A stretch of 64,000 bases of DNA from Amphritea atlantica. GTDB taxonomy: Bacteria; Pseudomonadota; Gammaproteobacteria; Pseudomonadales; Balneatricaceae. The translations under genes were made by a program, and so were the position numbers. Location: the NCBI RefSeq assembly GCF_900111095.1, contig NZ_FOGB01000001.1, positions 124,001 to 188,000 on the forward strand. Direction: 5' to 3'. The notes under the pieces were generated by a model. That model worked only from the letters and a program-made list of their open reading frames with translations. It did no database searches and was not told the origin of the DNA. This document shows, one piece after another, positions 18,454 through 26,636 of the stretch (within the stretch, counting starts at the first letter, position 1; the number at the start of each line of letters is the position of its first letter).

Positions 18454-19551
18454 ATGTCAGACACCAATTTCTACACGCTGAAAATCGCCGATGTGCAGCC
18501 GGAAACGGACACCGCGATCTGCGTCAGTTTTGCAGTACCGGCTGAACTAACCGATAAGTTCAAATTTATTCAGGGTCAGTTTCTGACTCTGCGTGCCACC
18601 ATCGATGGTGAAGATGTCCGTCGATCTTACTCGATCTGCTCTGGCGTCAATGATGGTCATATGCGGGTAGGTATCAAGCGGGTTAAGAACGGTAAGTTCT
18701 CCAATTTTGCTAACGATACCTTTAAGCCCGGTATGTCCGTTGAGGTGATGCCGCCACAGGGGAGCTTCTATACTCAACTGAGCCCTGAAAACAGTAAAGA
18801 TTATATGTGTATCGCTGTGGGCTCCGGCATCACGCCGATGATCTCCATTATGAAATCGGTGCTGGATACTGAGCCGGGTTCAAAGGTAACGCTGATCTAC
18901 GGTAACCGCCGCAGTAACTCGGTGATGTTTAAAGATGAACTGAACTTCATTAAGAACCGCTATATGAACCGCTTTCAGTGGATCAATATAATGGACTATG
19001 AAGATCAGGGGGCTGATCTGCTGAATGGCCGGATCGACAATGCTAAAGGTTACGCGTTGCAGAAAGCCGGACTGATCAATATTAAAACGGTTGATGATGC
19101 CTTTATCTGTGGCCCTGAATCGATGATGTCAGAGGTCTCCCGGGGGTTCCGTCTGGAGGGGCTGACCGATGAGCAGATTCATTATGAACTGTTTGCTAAC
19201 TCCTCGGCAGATTCGAAAGAGATGCTGGAAAAAGCCGCTAAACGTAAAGAGCAGTTTGGCGAAGAGAAAATGTCTAAAGTGACCGTGCGTGCAGATGGCC
19301 GGGCGGTGATGTTTGATCTGGCCACAGTGGGTGAAAATATACTCGATGCCGGGATGCACAATGGTCTCGACCTGCCATACTCCTGTAAAGCCGGTGTCTG
19401 CTCCACCTGTAAATGTAAGCTGGTCGAAGGGGAGGTGGATATGGATATCTCCCATGGTCTGGAACCCCACGAGATTGAAGCGGGTTATGTGCTCAGCTGT
19501 CAGGCCCACCCGATCTCTGACACCGTCGTGGTGGATTTCGACCAGCGCTGA
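18454..19551 (+). CDS. paaE: Phenylacetyl-CoA epoxidase reductase subunit E
   Basis: NAD(P)H-dependent reductase that feeds electrons to PaaA. Order in the 365 residues: FAD-binding domain with RRSYSICS, NAD-binding domain with AVGSGITPMISIM and YGNRR, then a plant-type 2Fe-2S ferredoxin domain with CKAGVCSTCKC and a distal Cys in VLSCQAHP. Last gene of the paa run, with a strong terminator about 55 bases downstream. paaF, G, H, I, Z and a paaX/paaR regulator are not in the window. Confidence 0.95.
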   Translation: MSDTNFYTLKIADVQPETDTAICVSFAVPAELTDKFKFIQGQFLTLRATIDGEDVRRSYSICSGVNDGHMRVGIKRVKNGKFSNFANDTFKPGMSVEVMPPQGSFYTQLSPENSKDYMCIAVGSGITPMISIMKSVLDTEPGSKVTLIYGNRRSNSVMFKDELNFIKNRYMNRFQWINIMDYEDQGADLLNGRIDNAKGYALQKAGLINIKTVDDAFICGPESMMSEVSRGFRLEGLTDEQIHYELFANSSADSKEMLEKAAKRKEQFGEEKMSKVTVRADGRAVMFDLATVGENILDAGMHNGLDLPYSCKAGVCSTCKCKLVEGEVDMDISHGLEPHEIEAGYVLSCQAHPISDTVVVDFDQR

Positions 19552-19606
19552 TCTCTTCTTCACTATGTACTTCCTTGTTGGATCTTTCTTCCTTGTTGAA
19601 GCTTAG

Positions 19607-19633
19607 CCCGGCTCTTTAGCCGGGTTTTTTTTT
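19607..19633 (+). terminator. Intrinsic terminator of the paa operon
   Basis: CCCGGCT and AGCCGGG pair around a 4-base loop and are followed by ten T residues. Just upstream is a small direct repeat, TTCCTTGTTG at 19571-19580 and 19589-19598. Confidence 0.92.
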
Positions 19634-19728
19634 ATAAAAGGGGGAACTGGTACGGGTATAGATAGCTGTAAAGGGGCAAGTAAAGGCCATGACTTCGCCT
19701 AAAAAATTGATATCAGGTGGTTTACTGT

Positions 19729-19761
19729 TCAATTAATTATTCAATTGAATGGCACTATACT
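19729..19761 (+). promoter_or_regulatory. Putative operator and -10 of iacR
   Basis: A near-symmetric site TCAATTAAT...TTCAATTGA (19729-19748), containing the perfect 12-mer ATTCAATTGAAT (19739-19750), sits directly before a TATACT -10 at 19756-19761. A bound repressor would cover the -35 area, which suggests autoregulation. The outer TCAA...TTGA ends resemble the palindrome upstream of iacH. Confidence 0.5.
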
Positions 19762-19853
19762 CGTCTGGTAGCTATTTATTTGGTATGGTTGCGCCAATTT
19801 AGTGACGGTAGCGCAGAGATTGCTGCTATCGAGCAAAGCGTATTGAGGTTGCC

Positions 19854-20333
19854 ATGGTTTTTCACTCGTCAAAGCTGGAAAAATATAGTCCATCCAGCCA
19901 GTTTTTCGATATTAATGAGTTTCCATTCTACTGGATCGCTCGTGTAAACGCTTTGTATTCCCAGGAAATGGAAAAAACGCTGAAACCCCTGGGGATGGAT
20001 ATCGCCCGCTGGCGGGTAGCCGTGCTGCTGAGTTTGTATGGCACCTTGAGTATTTCTGATATTGCAGAACATGCGATCGGTAAGCTGCCAACCATGACAA
20101 AAATTGTCTATCGTATGCGTGATGCCGGGCTGGTTGAGGTTAATGCGTCAGAAACGGATGGTCGTGTTACCGTGGTGTCATTGACTGACGAGGGCCACGA
20201 CAAAGTTAAAATGGTATTAAAGACGACTGAAAAAAAGGTGTTTGCTAAGGCTTTTAAGGGGTTCACAGAGCCCCAGATTAAGAAATCTACTGAGCTGCTT
20301 CGGCGTTATTTTATCAATATGTCAGCCGAATAG
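19854..20333 (+). CDS. iacR: MarR-family regulator, probable IacR
   Basis: A 159-residue MarR regulator with N-terminal dimerisation helices, a winged helix (about 60-125; LSISDIAEHAIGKLPTMTKIVYRMRDAGLVEVN...DGRVTVVSLTDEG) and a C-terminal helix. MarR proteins bind palindromic operators as dimers and release them when an aromatic ligand binds. In known iac clusters the regulator IacR is of this family and lies beside the genes; here it is directly upstream of iacH. It sits between two strong terminators, so it is a single-gene transcript. Alternative: a regulator of the paa operon that precedes it. The shared palindromes favour iac. Confidence 0.78.
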   Translation: MVFHSSKLEKYSPSSQFFDINEFPFYWIARVNALYSQEMEKTLKPLGMDIARWRVAVLLSLYGTLSISDIAEHAIGKLPTMTKIVYRMRDAGLVEVNASETDGRVTVVSLTDEGHDKVKMVLKTTEKKVFAKAFKGFTEPQIKKSTELLRRYFINMSAE

Positions 20334-20351
20334 ACTTTCCGGTCTCAGGGA

Positions 20352-20388
20352 AAAGCCCCCGTTCAGGCAACTGAACGGGGGCTTTTTT
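20352..20388 (+). terminator. Intrinsic terminator of iacR
   Basis: A 12-bp perfect stem from 20355-20366 and 20371-20382 (GCCCCCGTTCAG arm) with loop GCAA and a T6 tail. Flanking A-T pairs extend it and make it potentially bidirectional. Confidence 0.95.
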
Positions 20389-20573
20389 GTACCTGAATTT
20401 TGGCTTCGGAATGCTGTTATATCTTGAAAAATAGTATTAAAAAAATAATTTTTTGTGAATTTTTATATCATTCCTTCAATTTATTTGTGTTTATTAAGTC
20501 ACTGATTAGTAAGTAATTATACTTGTCTTGTGTTTCTTTAAGGTGTTTTTTTCGCTAAATAATAGATGAATAT

Positions 20574-20613
20574 TCAACTAAATTTAGTTGACACTTCAAG
20601 TGAAATATATAAT
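20574..20613 (+). promoter_or_regulatory. Operator palindrome and promoter of the iacH operon
   Basis: TCAACTAAATTTAGTTGA at 20574-20591 is a perfect 18-bp palindrome. Its right arm overlaps a TTGACA -35 (20588-20593), and TATAAT follows at 20608-20613 with a short 14-base spacer. A second dyad, CACTTcAAGTG at 20592-20602, lies inside the spacer. This layout is what a MarR repressor would block. The short spacer suggests a promoter that needs help or an alternative -10. Confidence 0.6.
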
Positions 20614-20692
20614 TCTTGATTCAGATCAACAATCAACACTCTTCTTGGTGAGAGTGATGATTAATTAGAACAAGAATGATGTGAGTAGCTGA

Positions 20693-21832
20693 ATGATGTC
20701 TATTTTTTCTCAGCGTATTTCTCAGGGTGGTCAGGGTTACCGGGTAGCCGTGAAAGATACGATAGATGTGCAGGGTTTGCCGACCATTGCGGGGTGTCAG
20801 GCGCTTGAAGATGCCTTGCCTGCGCAAGAGAATGCAGACGTCGTTAATGCGGCTTTGAATGCAGGTTGCCAGTTAGTCGGTAAAACCAATCTGCATGAAC
20901 TTGCCTATGGCATGACCGGGGTTAATCATTGGGCAGGAACGCCGGTTAACTATCACTACCCGGATCTGATTCCGGGCGGCTCATCCAGTGGTTCTGCTGT
21001 GGCGGTCGCTGCAGGAGAGGCAGACTTCTCTATCGGGACTGATACTGGGGGATCGGTTCGGGTACCTGCTGCCTGTTGTGGTGTTTACGGCCTCAAGCCA
21101 ACCTTTGGTCGGGTGAGTCGCCGGGGTGTTTTGCCTGCAGAAACGACGCTCGACTGTGTCGGCATATTTGCCACTTCTGCAAAAATGCTGAAAACCGCCA
21201 TGCAGGTGATTGATCCATCCTTTGAGCCGACTGTATTACCGAAGACTATTCGCCTCGGTCGGGTGGATGTCGCCGCCGATCCGCTTATCTCAGACACCAT
21301 TGACGCATTTTTAAGTCGCCTGAAGTATGACACTACTCCGGTGGTTTTATCTTCATTTTCTGATGCGTTTACAGCCGGAATGGTGGTCATTAATGCGGAA
21401 ACCTGGCGCGCCTGCGGTGATCTCCTTGAAACCGGCAAAGTCGGTGAGGATGTAGCGCTGCGTTTAGCCAATGCCGCTAATACCACCGATGATCAGTTGC
21501 GTGAAGCCGAAGTTGTCCGCGAACGCTTTACTAAACAGGTAGATGAGGCACTACAGCAGGTCTCTGTTCTTGTCTTACCAACACTTCCCGCATTTCCGAT
21601 GAGCCTTGCCGATGCGCTGGCGGGCAAAACTGATCTGAGCATCTCTGCGCTGGTGCGTCCATTCAATCTATCGGGCCATCCGGCTCTTTCTGTCCCTCTT
21701 CAAACCGCTGACAACCGTCCGGTTGGACTGCAGCTGGTGGGGCGCAAAGGTGAAGATGAAATGCTATGCGAACTCGCTTGCGTATTGAGTGAGTTTTTAC
21801 CTCAACAAAATAATAACAGTGTGGAGTATTGA
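20693..21832 (+). CDS. iacH: Amidase-signature enzyme, IacH-like
   Basis: A 379-residue amidase-signature hydrolase with the Ser-cisSer-Lys triad visible: Lys21 in VAVKDTIDV, GGSSSGS (about 97-99) and nucleophile Ser121 in GTDTGGSVRVP. It is shorter than many amidases of this family. Position as first gene before iacA fits IacH of iac clusters, whose exact step is unsettled; hydrolysis of an amide intermediate or of indole-3-acetamide/IAA conjugates is possible. ATG 20693 and 20696 are both usable; the ribosome-binding site is poor. Three bases separate its stop from iacA. Confidence 0.78.
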   Translation: MMSIFSQRISQGGQGYRVAVKDTIDVQGLPTIAGCQALEDALPAQENADVVNAALNAGCQLVGKTNLHELAYGMTGVNHWAGTPVNYHYPDLIPGGSSSGSAVAVAAGEADFSIGTDTGGSVRVPAACCGVYGLKPTFGRVSRRGVLPAETTLDCVGIFATSAKMLKTAMQVIDPSFEPTVLPKTIRLGRVDVAADPLISDTIDAFLSRLKYDTTPVVLSSFSDAFTAGMVVINAETWRACGDLLETGKVGEDVALRLANAANTTDDQLREAEVVRERFTKQVDEALQQVSVLVLPTLPAFPMSLADALAGKTDLSISALVRPFNLSGHPALSVPLQTADNRPVGLQLVGRKGEDEMLCELACVLSEFLPQQNNNSVEY

Positions 21833-21835
21833 GTA

Positions 21836-22984
21836 ATGACTTCCAATGTCATCAACAAAGAGATCTGGGGCGGCGCTGCAGAGTTTGATTCCCTGCTGGC
21901 AGAGATTCGTTGTCGTCGCCAGGAGTTTGAAGATCAGAAATATATCTCTCAGGATATTATCGAACGGTTTAAATCGATCGGTGTTTACCGGGCGTTAGTG
22001 CCGAAACGTTTTGGTGGGGATGAAAAATCACCTGCTGAGTTTTTACAGATGGTGGAAGCGATCTCCGCCGCTGATGGTTCAGCGGGTTGGGTTGCCAGCT
22101 TTGGAATGAACCCTGCGTATCTGGCCTGTTTACCCCTGGAAACCATTGAAAAGGTGTGGGCGGAAACGGCGGATGTTGTATTTGCCGGTGGTATTTTTCC
22201 GCCGCAACCTGCGAAGCGGGTTGAGGGTGGATTTTTGGTCAAGGGACGCTGGCAGTTTGGCAGTGGCTGCATGGGCGCCAGTGTTTGTGGTGTGGGTATT
22301 GCGCCGGATGATGGCCAGTCGTTACCCCGGATGGCGGTGATGCCGCAGGAGAAGCTGACCATTGAACCCACCTGGGATGTGATCGGTATGGTTGGCACCG
22401 GTTCCCACGATCTGGTGGTCGACAACGTGGTGGTGCCTGAGGAGTGGACTTTTACCCGGGGTGGCAAACCTAACCTTGATGATCCGTTTTTCAAGTATCC
22501 CTCGCTGGCGTTTGCCACTCAGGTGTTGTCGGTGACAACACTGGGTCTGGCCCGTGAAGCGATCGATGTTGTGCTGGGTATGGCAGCCGGTCGTAAATCG
22601 GTGACCGGAGCGCCCAACCTGGGTGAGCGTGAATATGTACAGATGGAGATCGCCAAGGCGGAAGCGAAAGTGCGATCTTCCCGGGCGTTTTTCTACGAAG
22701 CGACAGATGACGCATGGCAGGCGATTCAGAAGGGGGGGACCCCATCACCGGAACAGGTCAGCATGCTACGGCTGGCATCCACTAATCTGACCCACGAATG
22801 TGCTGAAGCGATTCGCATCGCTTATCAGGTTTCCGGTATGACGGGCGCCTATAACGACCATCCTCTGTCACGCATTATGCGTGATTCCATGATGTGTACG
22901 CAGCATGCCTTTATGGGGGCAATTACATACAAAAATGCCGGGGCGATGCTGTTTGAACATCAGCCGCTGCCTGGTTATCTGTAA
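21836..22984 (+). CDS. iacA: IacA: flavin-dependent indole-3-acetate monooxygenase (acyl-CoA dehydrogenase fold)
   Basis: A 382-residue protein with the acyl-CoA dehydrogenase fold used by group D flavin monooxygenases such as HsaA and HpaB-type hydroxylases. Features seen: KSIGVYRALVPKRFGGDE, SAADGSAGWVASF, a GRWQFGSGC segment and a C-terminal helical domain ending HPLSRIMRDSMMCTQHAFMG. IacA starts IAA breakdown by oxygenating the indole ring with reduced flavin supplied by IacG. The gene order H-A-B-I-C-D-E-F supports the assignment. It is not a fatty acid enzyme: the catalytic-base and CoA context are absent. Confidence is high for the family and good for the role. Confidence 0.85.
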   Translation: MTSNVINKEIWGGAAEFDSLLAEIRCRRQEFEDQKYISQDIIERFKSIGVYRALVPKRFGGDEKSPAEFLQMVEAISAADGSAGWVASFGMNPAYLACLPLETIEKVWAETADVVFAGGIFPPQPAKRVEGGFLVKGRWQFGSGCMGASVCGVGIAPDDGQSLPRMAVMPQEKLTIEPTWDVIGMVGTGSHDLVVDNVVVPEEWTFTRGGKPNLDDPFFKYPSLAFATQVLSVTTLGLAREAIDVVLGMAAGRKSVTGAPNLGEREYVQMEIAKAEAKVRSSRAFFYEATDDAWQAIQKGGTPSPEQVSMLRLASTNLTHECAEAIRIAYQVSGMTGAYNDHPLSRIMRDSMMCTQHAFMGAITYKNAGAMLFEHQPLPGYL

Positions 22985-23032
22985 TCCAAACCGCAGGTTT
23001 TTTAACCTCCAGATTCTAAGAGAGAGAATGTT

Positions 23033-23392
23033 ATGAGCGAAAACACTATGCACCGGGTTCTTTTTTGTATCGGCGTTAATCAGAACTTTATGGATGCTCC
23101 CCAGAGTGAAATGGGCGATGTCTGGCAGGCCTTCAGTGCCATGATGAAGGGGATTGCAGAGCTCCCCGGAGTCAACGTGCTGGGGATTATGGATGATGAC
23201 CGGATTCAGGTGGGACCTTCAACCAGTTCACCGTGGACCGCTTACATTATGGCGGATGTGCCTGACCTGGAAACGATTATTGAAGCCTGTAACTTCTTCC
23301 GTTCAACCCCGGTGGGTGACGGCACCTACAAGCTTTGGAAGTACTGCAAGGTTGAGGCCCGTATCGGTCGCGAACTTGTGGTTCCGTCCTGA
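23033..23392 (+). CDS. iacB: IacB-like small protein
   Basis: A 119-residue cytoplasmic protein with no recognised catalytic motif. It resembles the small IacB found after iacA in IAA-degradation clusters (RVLFCIGVNQNFMDAP, IMADVPDLETIIEACNFFR, YKLWKYCKVEARIGREL) and may adopt a ferredoxin-like dimeric fold. Its role in the pathway is unknown. ATG 23033 is preceded by AGAGAGAA. It lies 48 bases after iacA. Confidence 0.72.
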   Translation: MSENTMHRVLFCIGVNQNFMDAPQSEMGDVWQAFSAMMKGIAELPGVNVLGIMDDDRIQVGPSTSSPWTAYIMADVPDLETIIEACNFFRSTPVGDGTYKLWKYCKVEARIGRELVVPS

Positions 23393-23414
23393 TCTGGTTG
23401 CTGGAGACTGTCTG

Positions 23415-23936
23415 ATGGCTACCCGGGAAACCGTTGCATCCTTATCAAAGCGCCTGAAACGGTTTGAGGATGAACACGCGATTCGGCGTTGCATGAACCG
23501 CTATATGTACCTGTGCGACCTGCTGGATGCTGGCTTTGAACTGAACGACCTGATGGCGCTGTTTACCAAAGATGCCGTCTGGGAAGGACATGGCAGACGC
23601 TACGGTAAAACCTTTGGCTGTCACCAGGGCGCTGATGCGATTCAGGCGATGTTCGCCAAATACACGCAACCGCCAGCGCATTTTGCCACCAATGTGCATT
23701 TTCTCACCAGCGAGTTGATTGATGTGCAGGGGGAGGAAGCGTCTGGAAGCTGGGTGTTATTGCAGACCTCGACCTTTAGCAGCGGTAAGTCTCAGCTGAG
23801 CAGTGCGCGCCTCACAGTCCGGTTTCGTTGTGAGCAGGATGAGTGGCGTATCAGCCACTTTCAGACCGAAAGTTTGTTTAACCGGCCGGTAAAAACGCCC
23901 TGGGATCAGCCTGCTGATCTGCCAGTGCCTGAGTGA
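23415..23936 (+). CDS. iacI: IacI-like SnoaL-type protein
   Basis: A 173-residue protein of the SnoaL/NTF2-like cone fold (RRCMNRYMYLCDLLDAGFELNDLMALFTKDAVWEGHGRRYG, then HFATNVHFLTSELIDV and a C-terminal beta-strand segment). Proteins of this fold are often isomerases, hydratases or small subunits beside Rieske oxygenases. It occupies the iacI position between iacB and iacC. The start is ATG 23415; the frame is open 87 codons further upstream but that part overlaps iacB in another frame and is not real. Confidence 0.75.
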   Translation: MATRETVASLSKRLKRFEDEHAIRRCMNRYMYLCDLLDAGFELNDLMALFTKDAVWEGHGRRYGKTFGCHQGADAIQAMFAKYTQPPAHFATNVHFLTSELIDVQGEEASGSWVLLQTSTFSSGKSQLSSARLTVRFRCEQDEWRISHFQTESLFNRPVKTPWDQPADLPVPE

Positions 23937-23993
23937 CCGGCCTGTTGACTAAATCAAAAGCAGTTAATAAAAGAACAAGAGTTGGGGAATCCC

Positions 23994-25271
23994 ATGAGTA
24001 ATAAGATCGATGTAAAAAATATCGCGGCTGATTACGAGAGTATGGTCAAGCCGGATAAAGTGCACACCTCTCTGTATTCTAATCCAGAGATCTTTGAGGA
24101 AGAGCTGGATAAAATTTTTAACAACACCTGGGTTTGGGTCGGCCACGAAAGTGAAGTCCCTGAGGTCGGCTCCTATAAAACCGCGATGATCGGTCGTCAT
24201 TCGGTGATCGTCAGCCGTGACCGTAAGCGCAATATTCATGTCTTGCTAAATCGCTGCCGTCACCGTGCCGCGACTGTCTGCGAAGGCAAAAAAGGCAAAA
24301 CCAAAAGCTTTATGTGTCCTTACCACGGTTGGGGATACTCTCTCGACGGCGCGCTGCGCGCAATTCCCAAGCCGGAAGAGTATGAAGGTGTATTTGATAA
24401 GTCAGAACTGCCGCTGATCAGTCTGCGCTTTGAAACCTATCAGGGGCTGATTTTTGCCACGTTTAAAGAGGATATTCAGCCACTGGAGGAGTTCCTTGGC
24501 GGGGCAAAAAAATGGATCGATCTGTTTGTTAAACAGAGCGGCGGTTTTCCACTGAAAGTACTCGGAGATCACCGTTTCCGTTTTCCGGGTAACTGGAAAA
24601 TTCAGCTGGAAAACACCACGGATGCTTACCACTTCCCGATTGTGCATAAGTCTTTTGTTTCCTCAGTTGATGAGCAAACCGCAGATATCTTCGACTTCCT
24701 CGATGGTGAAGGTCATGTCGAGGATCTGGGTAATGGCCACAGTGTGATGGTGATGATTCCTGAACTGGTCGATCTGGAGCATGATCTTGAAGCCCCGATC
24801 CCGGAACGCTTCCAGGATCTGGCGGATGAACTGGCTGCTGAAGGCCATTCTGATCTGGAAGTTCGCCGTATGGTGCGTGCTGTTGGCGGTTCTGGTTTCA
24901 ACCTTAACCTGTTCCCGAATGTTGCCTGCTCGATGGCGTTTTTCCGCGTGCTGGCACCGGTTTCCGTGAATGAGACAGAGATCCACCATGTGGCTCTGGG
25001 GGGCGAGGGTGCTCCGGCGGCATTTAACCAGATGCGTCTGCGTTTACATGAACATTTCCAGGGGCCAATGGGCTTTGGAACACCGGACGATGCGGAAGCA
25101 TGGGAGCGGGTTCAGAAAGGTTCTCAGGCGGGTAATGAGGAGTGGATTCTGCTGAATCGCGGCCAGAACCATCTGACCACCAGTCCGGATGGCAATGTCT
25201 CCGGTGCGGTGTGTTCTGAGACCGGCATGCGCGCTGCTTACCAGCAGTGGAAAAAGATGATGATTGCCTGA
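23994..25271 (+). CDS. iacC: Rieske ring-hydroxylating oxygenase, alpha subunit (IacC)
   Basis: A 425-residue catalytic subunit. The Rieske cluster ligands are exact: Cys88-x-His90, then 17 residues, Cys108-x2-His111 (CRHRAATVC...CPYHGW). The mononuclear iron site is signalled by TTDAYHFPIVHKSF in the C-terminal domain. In the IAA pathway the IacC/IacD oxygenase with IacF as reductase acts on the dioxindole-type intermediate on the way to catechol. Start ATG 23994 has GGGGAAT upstream; a TTG at 23982 is less likely. Followed by the beta subunit after 27 bases. Confidence 0.88.
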   Translation: MSNKIDVKNIAADYESMVKPDKVHTSLYSNPEIFEEELDKIFNNTWVWVGHESEVPEVGSYKTAMIGRHSVIVSRDRKRNIHVLLNRCRHRAATVCEGKKGKTKSFMCPYHGWGYSLDGALRAIPKPEEYEGVFDKSELPLISLRFETYQGLIFATFKEDIQPLEEFLGGAKKWIDLFVKQSGGFPLKVLGDHRFRFPGNWKIQLENTTDAYHFPIVHKSFVSSVDEQTADIFDFLDGEGHVEDLGNGHSVMVMIPELVDLEHDLEAPIPERFQDLADELAAEGHSDLEVRRMVRAVGGSGFNLNLFPNVACSMAFFRVLAPVSVNETEIHHVALGGEGAPAAFNQMRLRLHEHFQGPMGFGTPDDAEAWERVQKGSQAGNEEWILLNRGQNHLTTSPDGNVSGAVCSETGMRAAYQQWKKMMIA

Positions 25272-25298
25272 TTGAGCTGATTGAGAGGAGATAAAAAA

Positions 25299-25778
25299 AT
25301 GACAGATTTAAGTTTGCTGAATCAGGTAACGGCCTTTATTAACACCGAAGCCGATATGCTTGATTTTCAGGAGTATAACGAGTGGTTGGGGCTGTGGAGT
25401 GATACCGGTGTCTACGTGGTGCCGGTCGATCCTAAGGAAACCGACTTTGCCAATACACTTAACTATGCCTACGACAAAGCCGAAATGCGGCGTTTGCGGG
25501 TGAACCGTCTGTTGAGCGGCGAAGCCGTATCAACCCAGACAACCGATAAAACCGTTCGCGGCTTATCCCGCTTCCGTATTCTTGAGGATAGCGACAGCCA
25601 TGTCACCGTTCGTTGTGCCATGTATCTGAGCGAATGCCGTCACGGCAATCTGAAGAGCTATCCGGCCGATGTCACCTATAAGCTGGCCAGGACCGGTAAC
25701 GACTTCCAGATCGAAGAAAAGGTCGTTCGGTTACAGAATGCAGATGCTTATCTGAGCAGTATTGGTTACATCCTTTAA
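25299..25778 (+). CDS. iacD: Ring-hydroxylating oxygenase, beta subunit (IacD)
   Basis: A 159-residue beta subunit of a Rieske oxygenase, with the cone-shaped NTF2-like fold (FINTEADMLDFQEYNEWLGLWSDTGVYVVP..., RVNRLLSGEA, YKLARTGNDFQIEEKVVRLQNAD). It is structural: three copies support three alpha subunits. Start ATG 25299 follows GAGAGGAG at ideal spacing. Ten bases separate it from the next start. Confidence 0.87.
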   Translation: MTDLSLLNQVTAFINTEADMLDFQEYNEWLGLWSDTGVYVVPVDPKETDFANTLNYAYDKAEMRRLRVNRLLSGEAVSTQTTDKTVRGLSRFRILEDSDSHVTVRCAMYLSECRHGNLKSYPADVTYKLARTGNDFQIEEKVVRLQNADAYLSSIGYIL

Positions 25779-25788
25779 GGGGGTCCAG

Positions 25789-26550
25789 ATGACTGAGAAA
25801 ACACAAACCGATCAGGTTGCTCTGGTCACCGGTGCTGCTCAGGGGCTGGGTAAAGCAATTGCTAAAAGTCTGTTTAATGCAGGATTTGCTGTTGTCGTTA
25901 CCGATGCCAATGAGGGCGGAGCACAAGAGACGGCCCTTGAGATTGATGCCTCTCAGGAGCGTGTACTGGCGCTGAAGCTGGATGTACTGCTTAAGAGCGA
26001 TTTTTCTGAAGCGCTTGAGACCGCTGTGGTCCGTTTTGGCAAAGTCGATGCGCTGGTGAATAACGCAGCGATGACACCGACGACACCGGTGATGGAGATT
26101 ACTCCGGAGGAGTTTGACAAGGTCGTCAGCGTGAATATGCGCGGAACCTTCTTCGGTTGTCAGGTGTTTGGTCAGTATTTTGCCGACAAAGGCTATGGGC
26201 GCATCGTTAACCTGGCGTCACTGGCAGGACAGAATGGCGGCACCGCTTCCGGAGCTCACTATGCATCCAGCAAAGGCGCCATCCTGACGATGACGAAAAT
26301 CTTTGCCCGTCAACTAGCAGAGTCAGGTGTCACGGTGAACGCTGTGGCACCGGGACCTATCGATCTGCCTTCAGTACGTGCACTGGTACCACCGGAGCGT
26401 CTTGAGCAGATAATCAACGAGATGATTCCGGTTAAAGCGCTGGGTAATGCTGAGTTTGTTGCGGATATGGTGACGAAACTGGCAAGTCCTGAAGCGTCTT
26501 TTGTCACAGGTGCTGCCTGGGATGTGAATGGCGGAATTTTCATGCGCTAA
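25789..26550 (+). CDS. iacE: Short-chain dehydrogenase/reductase (IacE)
   Basis: A 253-residue classical SDR. Cofactor motif TGAAQGLG (14-21), NNA in LVNNAAMTP, and the catalytic Ser in NLASLAG with Tyr158 and Lys162 (HYASSK). IacE acts early in IAA breakdown on the oxidised IAA product formed by IacA. Start ATG 25789 follows AAGGGGG; an in-frame upstream GTG inside iacD is not needed. A 10-bp hairpin lies between it and iacF. Confidence 0.86.
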   Translation: MTEKTQTDQVALVTGAAQGLGKAIAKSLFNAGFAVVVTDANEGGAQETALEIDASQERVLALKLDVLLKSDFSEALETAVVRFGKVDALVNNAAMTPTTPVMEITPEEFDKVVSVNMRGTFFGCQVFGQYFADKGYGRIVNLASLAGQNGGTASGAHYASSKGAILTMTKIFARQLAESGVTVNAVAPGPIDLPSVRALVPPERLEQIINEMIPVKALGNAEFVADMVTKLASPEASFVTGAAWDVNGGIFMR

Positions 26551-26586
26551 GGCGTTAAGACTTGGGCATTAAGACCCGGGCATTCA

Positions 26587-26611
26587 GTCGGGCCTGGAGT
26601 GCAGGCCCGAC
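26587..26611 (+). terminator. Intra-operon hairpin between iacE and iacF
   Basis: GTCGGGCCTG and CAGGCCCGAC form a perfect GC-rich 10-bp stem with a 5-base loop, and T5 lies 9 bases after it. The T-run is too far for an efficient terminator, so partial termination or protection/processing of the messenger is more likely. It sits 25 bases before the iacF start. Confidence 0.6.
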
Positions 26612-26636
26612 AGTACGACTTTTTAAGGGTGAGATT

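Noticed and set aside
23154-23414. N-terminal extension of the IacI frame over iacB
   Set aside because: It lies in a different frame over a supported gene; ATG 23415 gives a complete SnoaL-like protein.
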